DNA of 64,000 nt from Taudactylus pleione (GCA_031769625.1 JAUIMM010000583.1:1211501-1275500); one strand, 5' to 3'. Shown: positions 1-10,704, counted from the stretch's first letter. Notes: a model not told the origin generated them from the sequence alone. Translations and numbers: made by a program.

Positions 1-969
1 TTAGACCAGATCGTAGCGCAGTCATTGTTCTCTTTTCTGTACGATGTAAATGTGGCGATTTTTGGTGCCGGTTCGCCCCGTATTCAGCCTTTGTCAGAAC
101 CGCTCGTAGTGTCTGGATCCCTCTCATTTTATGGTACAGTTCAGGACCTCCCACATGTAATAACTGCGCTGTCGCTCTCAGTGTATGTTTCTGTTGGAAC
201 GTATTAATGCTTTTTAGAAAGGATGGATGGGGAGAAGTACCGAAACACATTTATCAAGATTTCTAATTAATCACTTGATTCTAGAGCCATCTCCGGTACC
301 CAGCAGACACTCTGCCTAAAACTGTTCTGCTGGTGGCTTATTTCGTCTGTGGTGTCCTCTCTATTAATGTGAACCTGTGCATGTGTGTTCCTTGGCTTTA
401 TAAGAGCTTATCGGCGCCTGTACTGGGGAATGGGTGAAATGCATGGAAATGAATGCGTCTGCGACAGCAAGCGTAACTGACACTGCTGTGTTTTATCGTT
501 TGAGATTTTTTGTTCTGTGCCTGATCCTGTTCATACATCACCACACAAGCTGGGAGGATTTTGTATCGGACCTGGTGGAAAGGGAATAAAATGACTTTAC
601 TATTTATTGATGCTTTTATATACAAAGGAGTAAGCTGAAAAATCGACTTTGCTGCTTTTTAAACACTTTATAAGCTGATAAGTAGGATTTTTTTTTTGTT
701 TTATTTTCTTAAATGGAGCAAATGAATTTGAGTGGAGCTGTGCACCCTGTGTGAAGACCTTTTTTGGAAATGAATGGGCAGCAGTGTAAATGTTTTCGCA
801 TCAATGCTGATTCCGTTACAGTAGTCATAAGGGTGTGGAAGCAGTAATTTGCGGAGGCACCACAAGCCAGTCACATGGCTCCTTCCGAGCGCTGTGCCGC
901 TGCGATACTTACTTTAACCACTTTCCCTTCTCGGACTACAATAGCTAAATGTATGCAATTTTATATATT
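1..969. other. No recognised feature (left edge)
   Basis: I see no gene, exon or clear repeat boundary here. The sequence is AT-leaning unique-looking DNA with short poly-T runs near 690-705. If UNC13B extends this far to the left, this is intron; otherwise it is upstream flank. Confidence 0.4.
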
Positions 970-990
970 ATATTATATTGTGCAAAACTT

Positions 991-1124
991 CTGGGGAGGG
1001 GGCAGGTTAGGTTTAGGCACCAGGGAGGGAGGGGTAGGGTTGGGATACCTGCCGACAGGATGTCTGTATCCCAACCTTGTCGGGTTTTTGACCGGCGGTA
1101 TCTCGAGTACCGGTATCTCGTATC
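991..1124 (+). mobile_element. G-rich family fragment (copy 1) in the Tc1 terminal repeat
   Basis: A G-rich stretch with GGTTAGGTTTAGGCACC followed by a CCGGCGGTATCTC segment sits inside the left terminal repeat of Tc1 copy A. The same core recurs near 9.2, 13.3, 26.2, 34.1 and 36.0 kb, and as its complement near 41.3 kb. No target duplication is visible here, and some Tc1 bases at the junction are missing. This is therefore a truncated copy or a copy with rearranged ends. Confidence 0.55.
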
Positions 1125-1249
1125 TGTCCCTTTCAAAAATAGAAGTCTTAATAGTTTCTTTATTAATCAACAAAATGCAAAGTAAATGAAGAGAAATCTA
1201 AATCAAATCAATATTTGGTGTGACCACTAGAGCGGTACAATAATGAGTG

Positions 1250-1475
1250 TCTGCAGGTAACAGTGAAGCATGGCGGAGAGTCCTTGTAAGTTTGGGGCTG
1301 CATTTCAGCAAAAGAAGTTGGGGGTTTGGTTAGGATTAATGGTGTCCTTAATGCTGTGAAATACAGACAGGTACTTATCCATGTAATCCCATCAGGGAGG
1401 CATTTGATTGGCTCCAAATTTGTTCTGCAGCAGGACAACGACCCCAAACATACAGCCAACGTCATTAAGAACTAT
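1250..1475 (+). pseudogene. Tc1 transposase, middle part (fragment)
   Basis: The frame reads GEAWRRV-like degenerate sequence, then VRINGVLNAVKYRQVL, then FVLQQDNDPKHTA. The QQDNDPKHTA block carries the second catalytic aspartate of the Tc1 DDE transposase. The N-terminal paired-type DNA-binding domain and the first aspartate region are absent. The frame is broken at 1483 by the hAT-like insertion and resumes at 3350. Confidence 0.85.
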
Positions 1476-2148
1476 CTTCAGCGCAGTGGCGTAACTTCAT
1501 CCCAGTTGCCCGGAGGCAAGATGTTGGCGTTCCCCACTTGTCCCATGCTGACTTTTCAACTTTCAACAAATGACACGCTCCCTGACATCCCTATGAAAAT
1601 GAGTTGTATAATGTGGCTCAGATCCATGCGATTTCGGACAGCTAATCTGACTCATGCGCAGAGCGACATCTCAAAAATGTAAAAATCGCTCATTCCTTTT
1701 GCAATTTTTGTGACTGCCAGATAATACGGAGAACATTTTAGTGACTCTAGAGAATACGCGGAGCATTATTAAGGCGTACCATACAATACTGATGGCAATT
1801 TAGTGACGGCCACTGAAAGCATTTTTGTGCCCGCCTGACAATACGGAGAGCATTATAGTGACCACCATATAATGCAGATAACATCACAGCAACCACCATA
1901 TAATGCAGAGTAGTGTTCACTCTAGGTCTGGCACCAGACCTAGAGAAAGGGAGCTTTTGCATGTGGCAAAAAGGGGGCATGACCAGTGAAAAGGGAACGT
2001 GTCTTTTATGACGCGTCCCCTTTTCATCACTCTTGGGGGTGTGCACGGCTCTTACGGACATGCCAGGCAGCCCCCAAGCGCTGCGGTCACTGCGAATGGA
2101 TTTCCCCACCCTCGGGACTCTGCATCCCACGGGTGGGGACAGAACCCG

Positions 2149-2213
2149 CAGGGTGCGTTCTGGCCTCTAGACATAGGGCAGGGTGCGTTCTGCCCTCTAG
2201 ACATAGGGCAGGG
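2149..2213. repeat. 30-bp tandem duplication
   Basis: Two adjacent units start GGGTGCGTTCTG at 2151 and 2181, each continuing CCTCTAGACATAGGGCA. They lie inside the hAT-like element and create the repetitive open frames seen there. Confidence 0.8.
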
Positions 2214-2637
2214 CATGGCGCCCCGCTGAAACAGCCTAGAGGGAACACTACAGAGGCATATATGTATACATATAATACAGAGACCATCAATGCCCACCAT
2301 ATAATTTAGACAGTGTTGCAGTGCCTGCCATATAAAGCAGAGTTAGTGTTCACACTAGGGTAGGGCGTCGGGCCTAGAGAAAGGGGTCGTGGTCGGCAAT
2401 TACGGAGATACCAGGCTGCCCCTAAGCGCTGCTTTCAGTGTGAATGGATGCTCATCCATTCGCCGGCGGTAAAGGCTACACCGCAGTTTTCCCCACCCGC
2501 GGGACACTGCGACTTGCAGTTGGGACCGACAGCAGCTGGCTTTCAGTGAGGCGTCGCACCAGGTGGCAGGGTGCTTTCTGCACTTTAGAAATGCAGGGCG
2601 CGGTGCCCTCGCTAAAACAGTCTAGTGAGAACGCTAA

Positions 2638-2816
2638 GGGGTAAATTTACTAAAGTGAGTTTTAGAAGAGATGTTGCCCATAGTAACCAATCAGATTCTA
2701 CTTAACATTTAACTAGCACCTTCTAGAATATAGTAGCTAGAATCTGATTGGTTGCTATGGGCAAACTCTCGTCTAAAATTCACTTCTAAAAACTCTCAAT
2801 TTAGTAAATTTACCCC
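2638..2816. mobile_element. Harbinger-like palindromic MITE nested in the hAT-like element
   Basis: This 179-bp element has long inverted ends: GGGGTAAATTTACTAAA at the left and its complement at the right. Further pairing runs inward through AACCAATCAGATTCTA and its complement. It is flanked by TAA on both sides (2635-2637 and 2817-2819), the 3-bp target typical of PIF/Harbinger. It is the third level of a nest: MITE inside hAT inside Tc1. Confidence 0.85.
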
Positions 2817-3349
2817 TAAGAGTGTTGCGGTGCCCGCCATGTATTGCAGAGTGTTGCCCGCCAGTGACCCACATTTAACACATTATTAATATACCGCCTC
2901 CCCACACACATTAATACACCACCCCACCACCACACACACATCACCCTTAATTATAAAATAAACAATGAAACGCTCACTCATACACACTATACATTACATA
3001 CCAGATACCACAATGTAGTTGTTGACCGGTGGGGAATGATCTCGTGATTCATGGGGCAGCGGGAAAGGGGCGGATTCTGCCTGCCTGTGGCTGCAGGGAG
3101 CCTTGAGTACCCTGCTGGAGCTGGTCTCCTCCTCCGTGAATCCTTGGTGGTGCTGCTGCTGCACACAGCCGACAAGCAGCTGCACTGTGGTTGGCGGACC
3201 AGTCCGACCCTGGCGCTGAGGGCATTAGCTAACAGGGCAGGAGACGGAGGAAGCTGGCTGGGACAATGGGGGAGAGGTGCCCCCTGCAGGACTGGCGCCC
3301 GGCGGTGACCGCCTCCATTGTCGCCGGCAGTTCCGCCCCTGCTTCAGCC

Positions 3350-3526
3350 CTGGAAGTGATATGGCCCCCACAGAGCCCTGATCTCAATCATAGAGTCTGT
3401 CTGGGATTACATGAAGAGACCGAAGGATCTGAGCAAGCTACATCCACAGATCTGTGGTTAGTTCTCCAAGTTGTTTGGAACCTCCCTGCCGAGGTCATTC
3501 AAAAAACTGTCTGCAAGTGTACCTAG
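3350..3526 (+). pseudogene. Tc1 transposase, C-terminal part (fragment)
   Basis: The frame resumes with WPPQSPDLN, the block just before the last catalytic residue in Tc1 transposases. It then runs through LWLVLQVVWNLPAE and a short tail. An indel after SPDLN shifts the frame. Together with 1250-1475 this is one broken transposase gene. Confidence 0.85.
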
Positions 3527-3718
3527 GAGAATTGATGCTGTTTTGAAGGCAGAGGGTGGTCACACCAAATATTGATATGATTTAGATTTCTCTTCTGTTC
3601 ATTCACTTTTTGCATTTTGTTAATTGATAAAAATAAACTACTAACACTTCGGTGTGTGAAAGAATTCTTACTTTGCAAAAGTTTTAGGCAGGTGTGTAAA
3701 AAATGCTGCACAGTATTG

Positions 3719-4334
3719 TATATTATATGCACTAGTCATGGTATTATGTGACGTGCCATATGTGGTGTTTGCTGACACAAGAGTTACAGCCTATGATGGG
3801 TGACTTGCAGTGTGTGCCATTGTAATGTATTGTGCATCAGATGTATAGGAAGTAGGAGAGAAGCTGCAAAGTTAAAGCTTTAGGGCAGAAGAGCGGCAGA
3901 ACAATGGAGGATTATACACACGTTATTGCATTATGTATGTATCTTTCCCAGCCCATAAAATGTGATGAGAGGGAGCGTGGAGCAGGCCCTATACGTCTCC
4001 TGCAGTAGTGATCTGTTTGGGCTCGCTGGGGATTTGCACCTGACCTGTAGAGAGCTTGGAGCAAGTGATACAAAGATACCTATTCTTGTGTCGTTGGGTC
4101 TGAGAAGGACGCCGGTGACCAGACCGTTATAACTTCTGACTGATTGGCTTATCACCAGAAGTATAATGCCCCCTCCTATGCCTGTCACCGTTCGTATTCT
4201 CAAGGGTGTCTTTACTATGAACGCTCTTATGCAGCGATGGTCAAAAGCTTATTGCACCCCACTGGGTCTTTCACACCTTCACTTTGAGGGGAAGTAAATT
4301 GTTAAGTAGTATGGAGGAAAGCTGTAATAACACA
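3719..4334. other. No recognised feature
   Basis: Unique-looking sequence between Tc1 copy A and the next MITE. I see no exon-like frame with good splice sites and no repeat ends. Confidence 0.35.
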
Positions 4335-4576
4335 GGGCCTCATTCAGAGGCGGTCGTTAGATGCAAGCGGTCGCTCTGAATCAGGGCGGCCGCTTGCATC
4401 CTGAACGGCCGCCTCCTTATCGATCGTTAAGCTGTGGGTTAACACCCACAGCTCTAATGACCGACATGGGTGATGGTCGCGATGGTCAAGCCCATCGGGG
4501 CTTACGACCAGACCCTAGGGTAGGGTCTGGGCCCTCGTAAGCCCTCAGCGCTCACGACCGACTCTGAATGAGCTCC
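4335..4576. mobile_element. Small MITE, GGGCCTCATTCAGAG family
   Basis: The left end is GGGCCTCATTCAGAGGCGG. The right end is GACTCTGAATGAGCTC, the imperfect complement. ACA flanks both sides (4332-4334 and 4577-4579). The interior has several short hairpins, such as AGCTGTGGGTT with AACCCACAGCT. The termini match those of the elements at 27532-28113 and 51614-52205. Confidence 0.7.
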
Positions 4577-5606
4577 ACAATCCCATGAGATCCTGGCTGT
4601 CCGTGGCCACTGGAGACTACCTTAAGTGTAACTGGTTCTTACTGGGAGACCAGACTGAACCCGGCGGTGGCAGTATAAGATAAATCACAAAATTTAAACA
4701 ATTCTGTGTTGGCGAAATAAAACCAAACCTCATGCTTCCCCCTCCAACACGCGTACACGTCTGGTCTGTGTACACCTACCTAAACGTACACATTACTTCC
4801 ATGACCAGACCACCAGGAGACCATCCGCTACCCTCTGTTTCTATTCCTGTTCAATACTCTGTTCCAGCAGCGTTTTGGAACTTGCCTCACCCTGTACAGT
4901 AGAGATATAGGATGCAGGAGAAGAAACTAGCAGCCTGGATCTCCTCTCCTGTCTGGAGGAGGATGAAGAACAGGAGGAGGATGGAGAAATTGGAGGAGAC
5001 GGCTCTTTATCTGGAGAGAGAAGTTTCCTACTCTTTCCAAATGGGGTACAAATGAACATCCATAACCATGCATCTAGATTTCCGGCATCCCGCATCAATA
5101 AAAGGCACGATGCTCGGAAGTCTGGGCTTAGATTTACTCTTCTTGTGTAAAGCTGGCGATCTTCCGTGGCTTTGACCAGTAGTTTGAATACAGCGATGAG
5201 AATGAATGCTAATCCAGGCTTGCATTGCAGGAAGCTAGATTGCAGAGAAAAGGTTTCTTGTACCAGAAACAATGAATAGAACTAGACTCTAATATTTTGG
5301 ATTCTTGCCCCAATACAATAGATTCCAGATGGAAGGAATATCCTTTATAAGACGCTCCTACGGTGATTTACAGTTGACTTTCATCTCATCCCAGTAATTC
5401 CAAAATATGAAATGTTTCTAGGCTTGTGGTCTTGGTGGGACAAAGGCCTTTTTCTCTGCTCCAAAAATTGGAGGTGACGGCAGCTTTCATCAGCAGGAAG
5501 AGGATCCTTTTGAGTAATTTCTAAGTTCCCGGTGACAAACAAGGGACTTTGCTAAGTGGATCTAACTGGTTGGTTGCTCTGTATAACTCCACATTTGCTT
5601 TTTAGC
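4577..5606. other. No recognised gene; long frame not supported
   Basis: A 143-codon frame on the - strand (4841-5272) has a serine/proline-rich middle but no recognisable domain, and a plus-strand GAGGA-rich patch near 4960-4990 explains its composition. I do not call it a gene. The rest looks unique. Confidence 0.4.
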
Positions 5607-5640
5607 ATGTTTCCCAACCACGGTCCTCAAGGCACACTAA

Positions 5641-5961
5641 AGCTGGCCACACACTAGACCAACTGTCATCCAACCAGCCAACTAGTTGATTGGTTGGAAT
5701 GAAAACTCGGTAAGGAATGTGAGTAAATGATGATCAGCAATTTGCTCCTAAATGTCAGAAAACAGATGAAAATGGTCGTTCAGACAAGTTTGAACAAATT
5801 GTTTAGATCAAACATTTAACAAACAACAGTTTTTGTCCATTTTCCGACGTTTGGGAGCAAATTGCTGATTGTCATTTGCTTTCATACCTTACCAGATTTT
5901 CATTCCAACCTATCAACTAGTTGGCTGGTTGCATGTAAGTTGGTCTAGTGTGTGGCCAGCT
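5641..5961. mobile_element. Palindromic MITE, copy 1 of 3
   Basis: The ends are AGCTGGCCACACACTAG and its complement, and almost the whole 321 bp is an inverted repeat. TAA flanks both sides (5638-5640 and 5962-5964). Confidence 0.8.
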
Positions 5962-6072
5962 TAACAGTTCTGGTTTTAGTGATATCCATGCTTAAGCACA
6001 GATGGTTAAATCAAAATAACTGAGGTACTAATTAAGTCACCTGTGCCCAGCTATGGCTAACCTGGACTGTAA

Positions 6073-6387
6073 AGCTGGCCACACACTAGACCAACTTACA
6101 TCCAACCATCCAACTTGTTGATTGTTTGGAATGAAAATCTGGTGAGGGAAGAAAGCAAATGACAATCAGCAATTTGCTCCCAAACGCGGGAAAATGGACA
6201 AAAACTGTTTGAACAAATTGTTCAGACAAGTTTGTCAAATGTTTGATCTAAACGACCATTTTCATCTGTTTTCTGGCATTTAGGAGCAAATTGCTGATCA
6301 TAATTTCCGCCCATTCCTTACCAGATTTTCATTCCAACCAATCAACTAGTTGGCTGGCTGGACAGATCTTTAGATGTGTGGCCAGCT
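6073..6387. mobile_element. Palindromic MITE, copy 2 of 3
   Basis: Same family as the copy at 5641. It starts AGCTGGCCACACACTAG and ends with GTGTGGCCAGCT. TAA at 6070-6072 and 6388-6390. The right-hand TAA is shared with copy 3. Confidence 0.8.
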
Positions 6388-6390
6388 TAA

Positions 6391-6651
6391 AGCTAGCCAC
6401 ATACTAGACCAACTTTCAGCCAACTAGTTGATTGGTTGGAATGAAAATAAGGTAACGTATGGGAGTAACTGATCAGCAATTTGCTCCTAAATGGCAGAAA
6501 ACAGATGAAAATGGTCATCAGACAAGTTTGTTAAATGTTTGATCTAAACAATTGCTGAGTGTCATTTGCTTTCATACCTTATCAGATTTTCATGCCAACC
6601 AATCAACAAGTTGGATGGTTGGATGTAAGTTGGTCTATTGTGTGGCCAGCT
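6391..6651. mobile_element. Palindromic MITE, copy 3 of 3, internally deleted
   Basis: Starts AGCTAGCCACATACTAG and ends GTGTGGCCAGCT. It is about 60 bp shorter than its neighbours because part of the central loop is missing. It abuts copy 2 with a single TAA between them. Confidence 0.75.
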
Positions 6652-7000
6652 TTAGTGTGCCTTGAGGACTGTGGTTGGGAACCCCTGCCCTAGTTTGTCT
6701 CCTGGGCAGGGAAACTTTCAGCTTCCGTTCCGTGGATATTCAGGGCGGCCTCTCTGTCAGTGTCCACTCGTGCGCAAGTCTATGGCAATTCGGCCCTACG
6801 AGCTGCTGTCCCTCACTTTTAAACGTCTCTGATTGATACTAATGGTGCTTGTGTAACGTCTATTAGTTTTACTGATTTAGTTCTTGGATTTCTCCATGAT
6901 AGCCCCTTACTACTAATATACTTCCCCTAGCACTGAATGCTAAGTATTCTCTTTTTGTCTGAGTGGTTGTTAGTAACTAACAAAGGTAAGGGATCCCTAA

Positions 7001-7015
7001 CCCCCCCCCCCCCCC
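7001..7015. repeat. Poly-C tract
   Basis: Uninterrupted C run of about 15 bases. Confidence 0.95.
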
Positions 7016-7363
7016 TAATTTTCTGCTTGCTCCTGGAGGACTTGCAGAATAATCTGGGCTTGTTCCCCTTTACTGGCATTACCTATAGCTGTTAACGTTT
7101 AGCACCTGTCTGTCTGTGGGTGTTGTATCTTACTCGATGAGCAGCAAGGCGGATGACGAAGGTCTTGGGGCTCCGGTTTGCATGGTGCTGTTTCTGAGGA
7201 CAGAAATAGCAACTCTGTAATGGTTTTCCCTCAAGACTTGTGAAGCAAACTGCTATAGCGTCTTGTATTGACGGGATCTCTTCACTTCTTAAAGGAGATG
7301 TGTTGTCTACTTGTCATTATTCACAACCTCTCAACAGTACAGATAACCATCGAGCACCGGTTT

Positions 7364-7401
7364 ACACGCACACACACATATACACACACACACATACACA
7401 C
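7364..7401. repeat. CA-rich microsatellite
   Basis: Imperfect (CA)n with TATA interruptions. Confidence 0.95.
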
Positions 7402-8825
7402 CTCTGTAAGAAGATGCTACTCACACCTGGTTCATTTTAGCAGATGGTAATTTTATATTTATTCCCTTCTTGCTAGTAAATCAGCGGAGACATTTGAACA
7501 TTCAAGCGATATTAAGGTAAAACATCTACCTGGTCCGTGCTTGGTCGTGGCGTTAGAAATGCGCTAATCTCTGTGTATGTAATCTGTGTCCCCACAGCAC
7601 TTTATATTACAGATTAAATGACACAGTGCTTTTATTAATAGCCTGAGTGTATATGTATAACACTTAACCATAAAGGGCCTTATTCTTAGTTGGACGCATC
7701 CGTCTTTGTGTCTTTGCCAGCGCACGTCCTCGACTTGATCAGATACCGCTATAAAGTCCCTCCCTGGTGTACATTTCTGCATATGATGGTTCAAAGACCG
7801 AGACGCCCGCTGTCAACATATTTATCCTCCGTAGTACCATTTGGTGCGTCTTTACACGCCACGATCTGTCGCACCATCTAAATTTGCTCCAGCCCTTTGG
7901 CACGTGCAGATTTTCCGTCAGATTATGGATTCCTGCGTGAGCCATGAAAGGTCTATGTACGCACACAGTATAGCGACGCTCCCGTAGGATAGAATATCTC
8001 CGTGCGTCCGTTTTGTCACCGCTGCGGAAAGCTCAGTTACTCTGCGTCTGTCGCTGCCATTTTGTGCGTACTCTGTGTAACACTTGCTCCTTAGGAATTC
8101 GGGTTTTTTACGTACTAGCAGAAAATCGTTTAACGCCATGGACATTTGCATGTCGTGGGGCCCACGTTCCCTGCCAGGGCCTCCTCTCTCCTCCATGACT
8201 TTTATTTATTTTGTCACATGAATTAGGTAAATATCCTAAAAGGACGACGTAGGTGTAGTGTGAGCCTGGCTGAGAGCACTTTCTATCGGGTACCGCGGGA
8301 TATGATCCCTGTTACAGAGGAAATGTTGGGAGTTAGTCTGAGATTGTTCTCTGTACATGGGAGGGAAAAGCAGAGGAAATACATTTAATTTATTGCAACA
8401 ACCCTTTGCTATCATTTTATAACTTTTTTTTTTTTTTTTAATAATTAAATCTCCTCCTTTGGTCATTGTTACAATTTTAGTGACGGACTCCTGAGATCTA
8501 CCTTTCCTCTGTACATATATGTAGTCTCTGCTCTCAAACTTACACGGGTCTAATGACTGAGCTGCCGCCTTTGGCCTTATTTTTATGATCCGAAAGACCA
8601 CTGAGGGAATCCGGCAGCAGGAAGAGCCCCCGGAGGACCGCAGAGTCTGCCATTGGCCTGCTCCCGCCTGCTCTTGTAAAAGGGTTTGAAGGTTGCAGTT
8701 TAGCACCTTTTGCTGCTGAGACTGTGAGTCGCCCACAGGTGCATTTGTGCAATATATTTATGTGCACACGCAAAATTGACATGTATCTAACACGTGTGTG
8801 CACTTGGAGAGTATATCTGCATAAT

Positions 8826-8968
8826 CAGTTCTGTGTCAGTGATGACAGGGCTGCATGTGACAGGGGCAGTGACATGATGTGAGGAGGGGAATGGAGGCAG
8901 CAGGAAGCCACAGACTGAGAGTTATATAGTGAGAGGAGCAGGGTCCCCAGCAGTATATTGCAGGGCTA
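8826..8968. repeat. Dispersed repeat (GATGTGAGGAGGGGAATGG type), copy 1
   Basis: Contains GATGTGAGGAGGGGAATGG, GGCAGCAGGAAGCCACAG and AGAGTTATATAGTGAGAGG in order. The same blocks recur twice at 32410-32610. The function and type of repeat are unknown. Confidence 0.8.
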
Positions 8969-8974
8969 GGCACT

Positions 8975-9172
8975 GGGCCCGATTCACTACGGATTGCTAT
9001 TGTGATCGAAGCTGCAATAATCTGCTAATGACTGCAATTGCATAGCTAGTATAGAGACTGTCGCTTTTGCACATCTGTAATACCTTGCAATCCTGCATAT
9101 ACATCGGGAACATCGGCCCCTCGTGCACAATTACAACAAATCTGACCTTACTCAGAAATTGCTGACCCCGTC
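8975..9172. repeat. Dispersed repeat starting GGGCCCGATTCACTACGG, copy 1
   Basis: The stretch matches 43764-44007 along most of its length. Shared blocks include GGGCCCGATTCA, TGCTAATGACTGCAAT, ATACATC.GGAACAT and CAATTACAAC with TCTGACCTTACTC. It probably represents half of a MITE. Here it runs into the G-rich element at 9190. Confidence 0.7.
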
Positions 9173-9189
9173 GCAGGCAGTGAGTACAC

Positions 9190-9486
9190 AAGGGGGGGGG
9201 GGGGGGGGAGTTAGCTTTAGGCACTCCTGGGGGGAAATTAGGGATAGGCGAGGGGGAGGGGGGGCTAGGGACCACTGGGGGGAGGTTAGGCACCACCCAG
9301 GACTGTTAGGTTTAGGGTGTGGGATGGGGGGGGGGTTAAAGTGAAGCCCCACCATGGGAGGATAGGGTTAGGCACCACCAAGGGAGGGGGAGAGGGGAGG
9401 GATAGGGTACTTACCACCCTCTGTCTGGATCTTTATCTGTCGGGCTACCTGAGTCGGAACAGCCGCTGGTATTTCATACCCATTCC
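9190..9486 (+). mobile_element. G-rich TTAGG family, copy 2 (left end truncated)
   Basis: A poly-G start leads into repeated GGTTAGG and TTAGGCACC units. The right side has TCTGTCTGGATCTTTATC and the family's 3' terminus, GGTATTTCATACCCATTCC, ending at 9486. The left half present in the copies at 25970 and 35717 is missing, so no target repeat can be found. Confidence 0.7.
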
Positions 9487-10211
9487 AGGGAAGGGCCTCT
9501 TGCTTGTCTGATCACCTCTGTGAGGATCGCTGCTCTGTAATGGCCTGTGTGTGGAGTCTGCCTCCTCCTATGTAATTGCCAGAATATGCCCATTTCTCAC
9601 AACATACGTTTATTATCTTGTTTCCTGCGATTACAGTGGGGTCACTCTTAGAAGAATCGCTCTGCTCTTCTCCCTCCGAACACCGCACAGCGCTGTCCGT
9701 CCTCTTTCAGTTTTGCTTAAACTGTTTTACAAAGCTATGAAAATATCAGTAGGAGAGCATCTTGTACAGTAGGGAGCAGTAATCCCTACGGAGAGAGTGC
9801 ATCCTGTACTCTCAGGGTTAGTCAGATCACCTAAGATCGGACGTGGAAAGCCAGAGACCCTGTGCAGCGCTTGCTCCGGTAATGACATGCAGATTAATGG
9901 GCGTCCGACGTGCTGTAAATATACTTGTCTTTCATCTTGTAAGACGTTGTTAACGAGGTTTTCGGCGGGAGGCGGTGATGTAGTGCTCATTTGCATGTCC
10001 TGCGTGGCTGTGTCTTATTTTAGTTGCAGTAAATGAATACGGCAATGTTTCTAGATGGGTACAATGTATTTTTTTTCTCTTGTGTTGGGAGATGTGTAAT
10101 ACTCTTATGGTAGAGATCCGGTATCTGCCAGCGTCTGTCCTAGAACGTCCACACCATGCCTGTGCGGTTTCCCTCTAGGCCATGTACTGTGGCCAGTGTC
10201 TCTGCTTGCAT
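9487..10211. other. No recognised feature
   Basis: Unique-looking sequence with several short open frames but no domain, exon or repeat I can name. Confidence 0.35.
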
Positions 10212-10704
10212 CTGGTCTATGTATTTATATAGCGCACACATTCCGCAGCGCTTTACAGAGAATATTTGTCCATTCACATCAGTCCCTACCCCTGTGGAGC
10301 TTACACTCTATATTCCCTATCACACAGGTTCTCAAGCTCTGTCCTCAGGACCCCAAACAGTTTGTTTTCCAGGTTTCCTCACAGAATCCGTGAAATAATT
10401 AGATCCACCTGTGGATCTTTTAAAATGTGTCAGTAAGTAATGACTACACCTGTGCACCTGCTGGGTGACCTGGGAAATGTCAGTGAGTAATATTGACTAC
10501 ACCTGTGCACCTGCTGGCTGACCTGGAAAACGTGACCTGTGTGTGGTCCTGAGGACAGAGTTTGAGAATCACCGCTCTATCACGTGCACACACATACACA
10601 CTAGGGTTAATTTTTTGTTGGGAGCCAATTAACCTGCCAGTATATTTTTGGAGTGTGGGAGGAAACCCATGCAAGCACAGAGAGAATATACAAACTCCAC
10701 ACAG
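10212..10704. repeat. Old vertebrate dispersed repeat, split by a MITE
   Basis: The left part reads ATAGCGCACACATTCCGCAG then CGCTTTACAGAGAATAT. The right part reads TAACCTGCCAGTATATTTTT, GGAGTGTGGGAGGAAACCC, then CAAACTCCACACAG. These blocks are common in old dispersed repeats of frog and fish genomes. The two parts are contiguous once the insertion at 10324-10575 is removed. The class (SINE-like or other) is not clear from one copy. Confidence 0.6.
10324..10575. mobile_element. hAT-like MITE (GGTTCTCAA...CTCTGTCC ends)
   Basis: The left end is ACAGGTTCTCAAGCTCTGTCC-like and the right end is its complement, ending GAGAATCACCG. An 8-bp repeat flanks it: CCTATCAC at 10316-10323 and TCTATCAC at 10576-10583, with one mismatch. 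The interior has a duplicated segment with GACTACACCTGTGCACCTGC at about 10443 and 10496. Confidence 0.8.

Larger units (their letters stand above)
1484..3341. mobile_element. hAT-like non-autonomous element inserted in Tc1 copy A
   Basis: The Tc1 coding sequence stops at 1483 and resumes at 3350. The insert begins CAGTGGCGTAACTTC and ends with a sequence whose complement begins CAGGGGCGGAACT, a typical hAT-type terminal motif. It is flanked by an 8-bp repeat, CTTCAGCG at 1476-1483 and CTTCAGCC at 3342-3349, with one mismatch. Eight bases is the hAT target-site length. No transposase frame is visible inside. The body has diverged internal repeats (ACCACCATATAATGCAGA-like units at 1850-2340) and a nested MITE at 2638-2816. 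Confidence 0.8.
970..3718 (+). mobile_element. Tc1/mariner element (copy A), decayed and interrupted
   Basis: This is a relic of a Tc1-type DNA transposon. The inner part of the terminal repeat is seen twice in opposite orientation: GTGTGACCAC preceded by AATCAATATTTG near 1205-1228, and its complement near 3556-3590. The outer terminus, with GTGCAAAACTT near 980 and GCACAGTATTG ending at 3718, abuts TA dinucleotides as expected for Tc1. The element is split by a G-rich insertion in its left terminal repeat (about 991-1124) and by a hAT-like element at 1484-3341. The part encoding the DNA-binding N-terminus of the transposase is missing after 1228. It cannot be active. Confidence 0.85.
5607..6690. 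mobile_element. hAT-like MITE carrying three inserted palindromic MITEs
   Basis: The outer element starts CATGTTTCCCAACCACGG with GGTCCTCAAGGCACAC. It ends with the complement GTGTGCCTTGAGGAC followed by GGTTGGGAACCCCTG. Its own interior (5965-6069) is interrupted by three copies of another palindromic MITE, annotated separately. I could not find a convincing 8-bp target repeat for the outer element. Confidence 0.65.
6691..8825. other. Mostly unrecognised; two simple repeats
   Basis: No exon or clear mobile element identified. A run of about 15 C occupies 7001-7015 and a CA-rich microsatellite 7364-7401. The stretch 7676-8060 starts AGGGCCTTATTCTTAG and has GACGCATCCG-like CpG-rich motifs seen in other MITEs here, so it may be an old element, but I could not define its ends. 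Confidence 0.35.

Noticed and set aside
4841..5272. 143-codon gene on the - strand
   Set aside because: No recognisable domain, no splice or promoter context; the Ser/Arg-rich part comes from a GAGGA-rich patch.
9190..9420. Interstitial telomere from a chromosome fusion
   Set aside because: TTAGGG units are irregular, mixed with TTAGGCACC, and occur in several places inside elements with shared termini. They belong to a mobile family.
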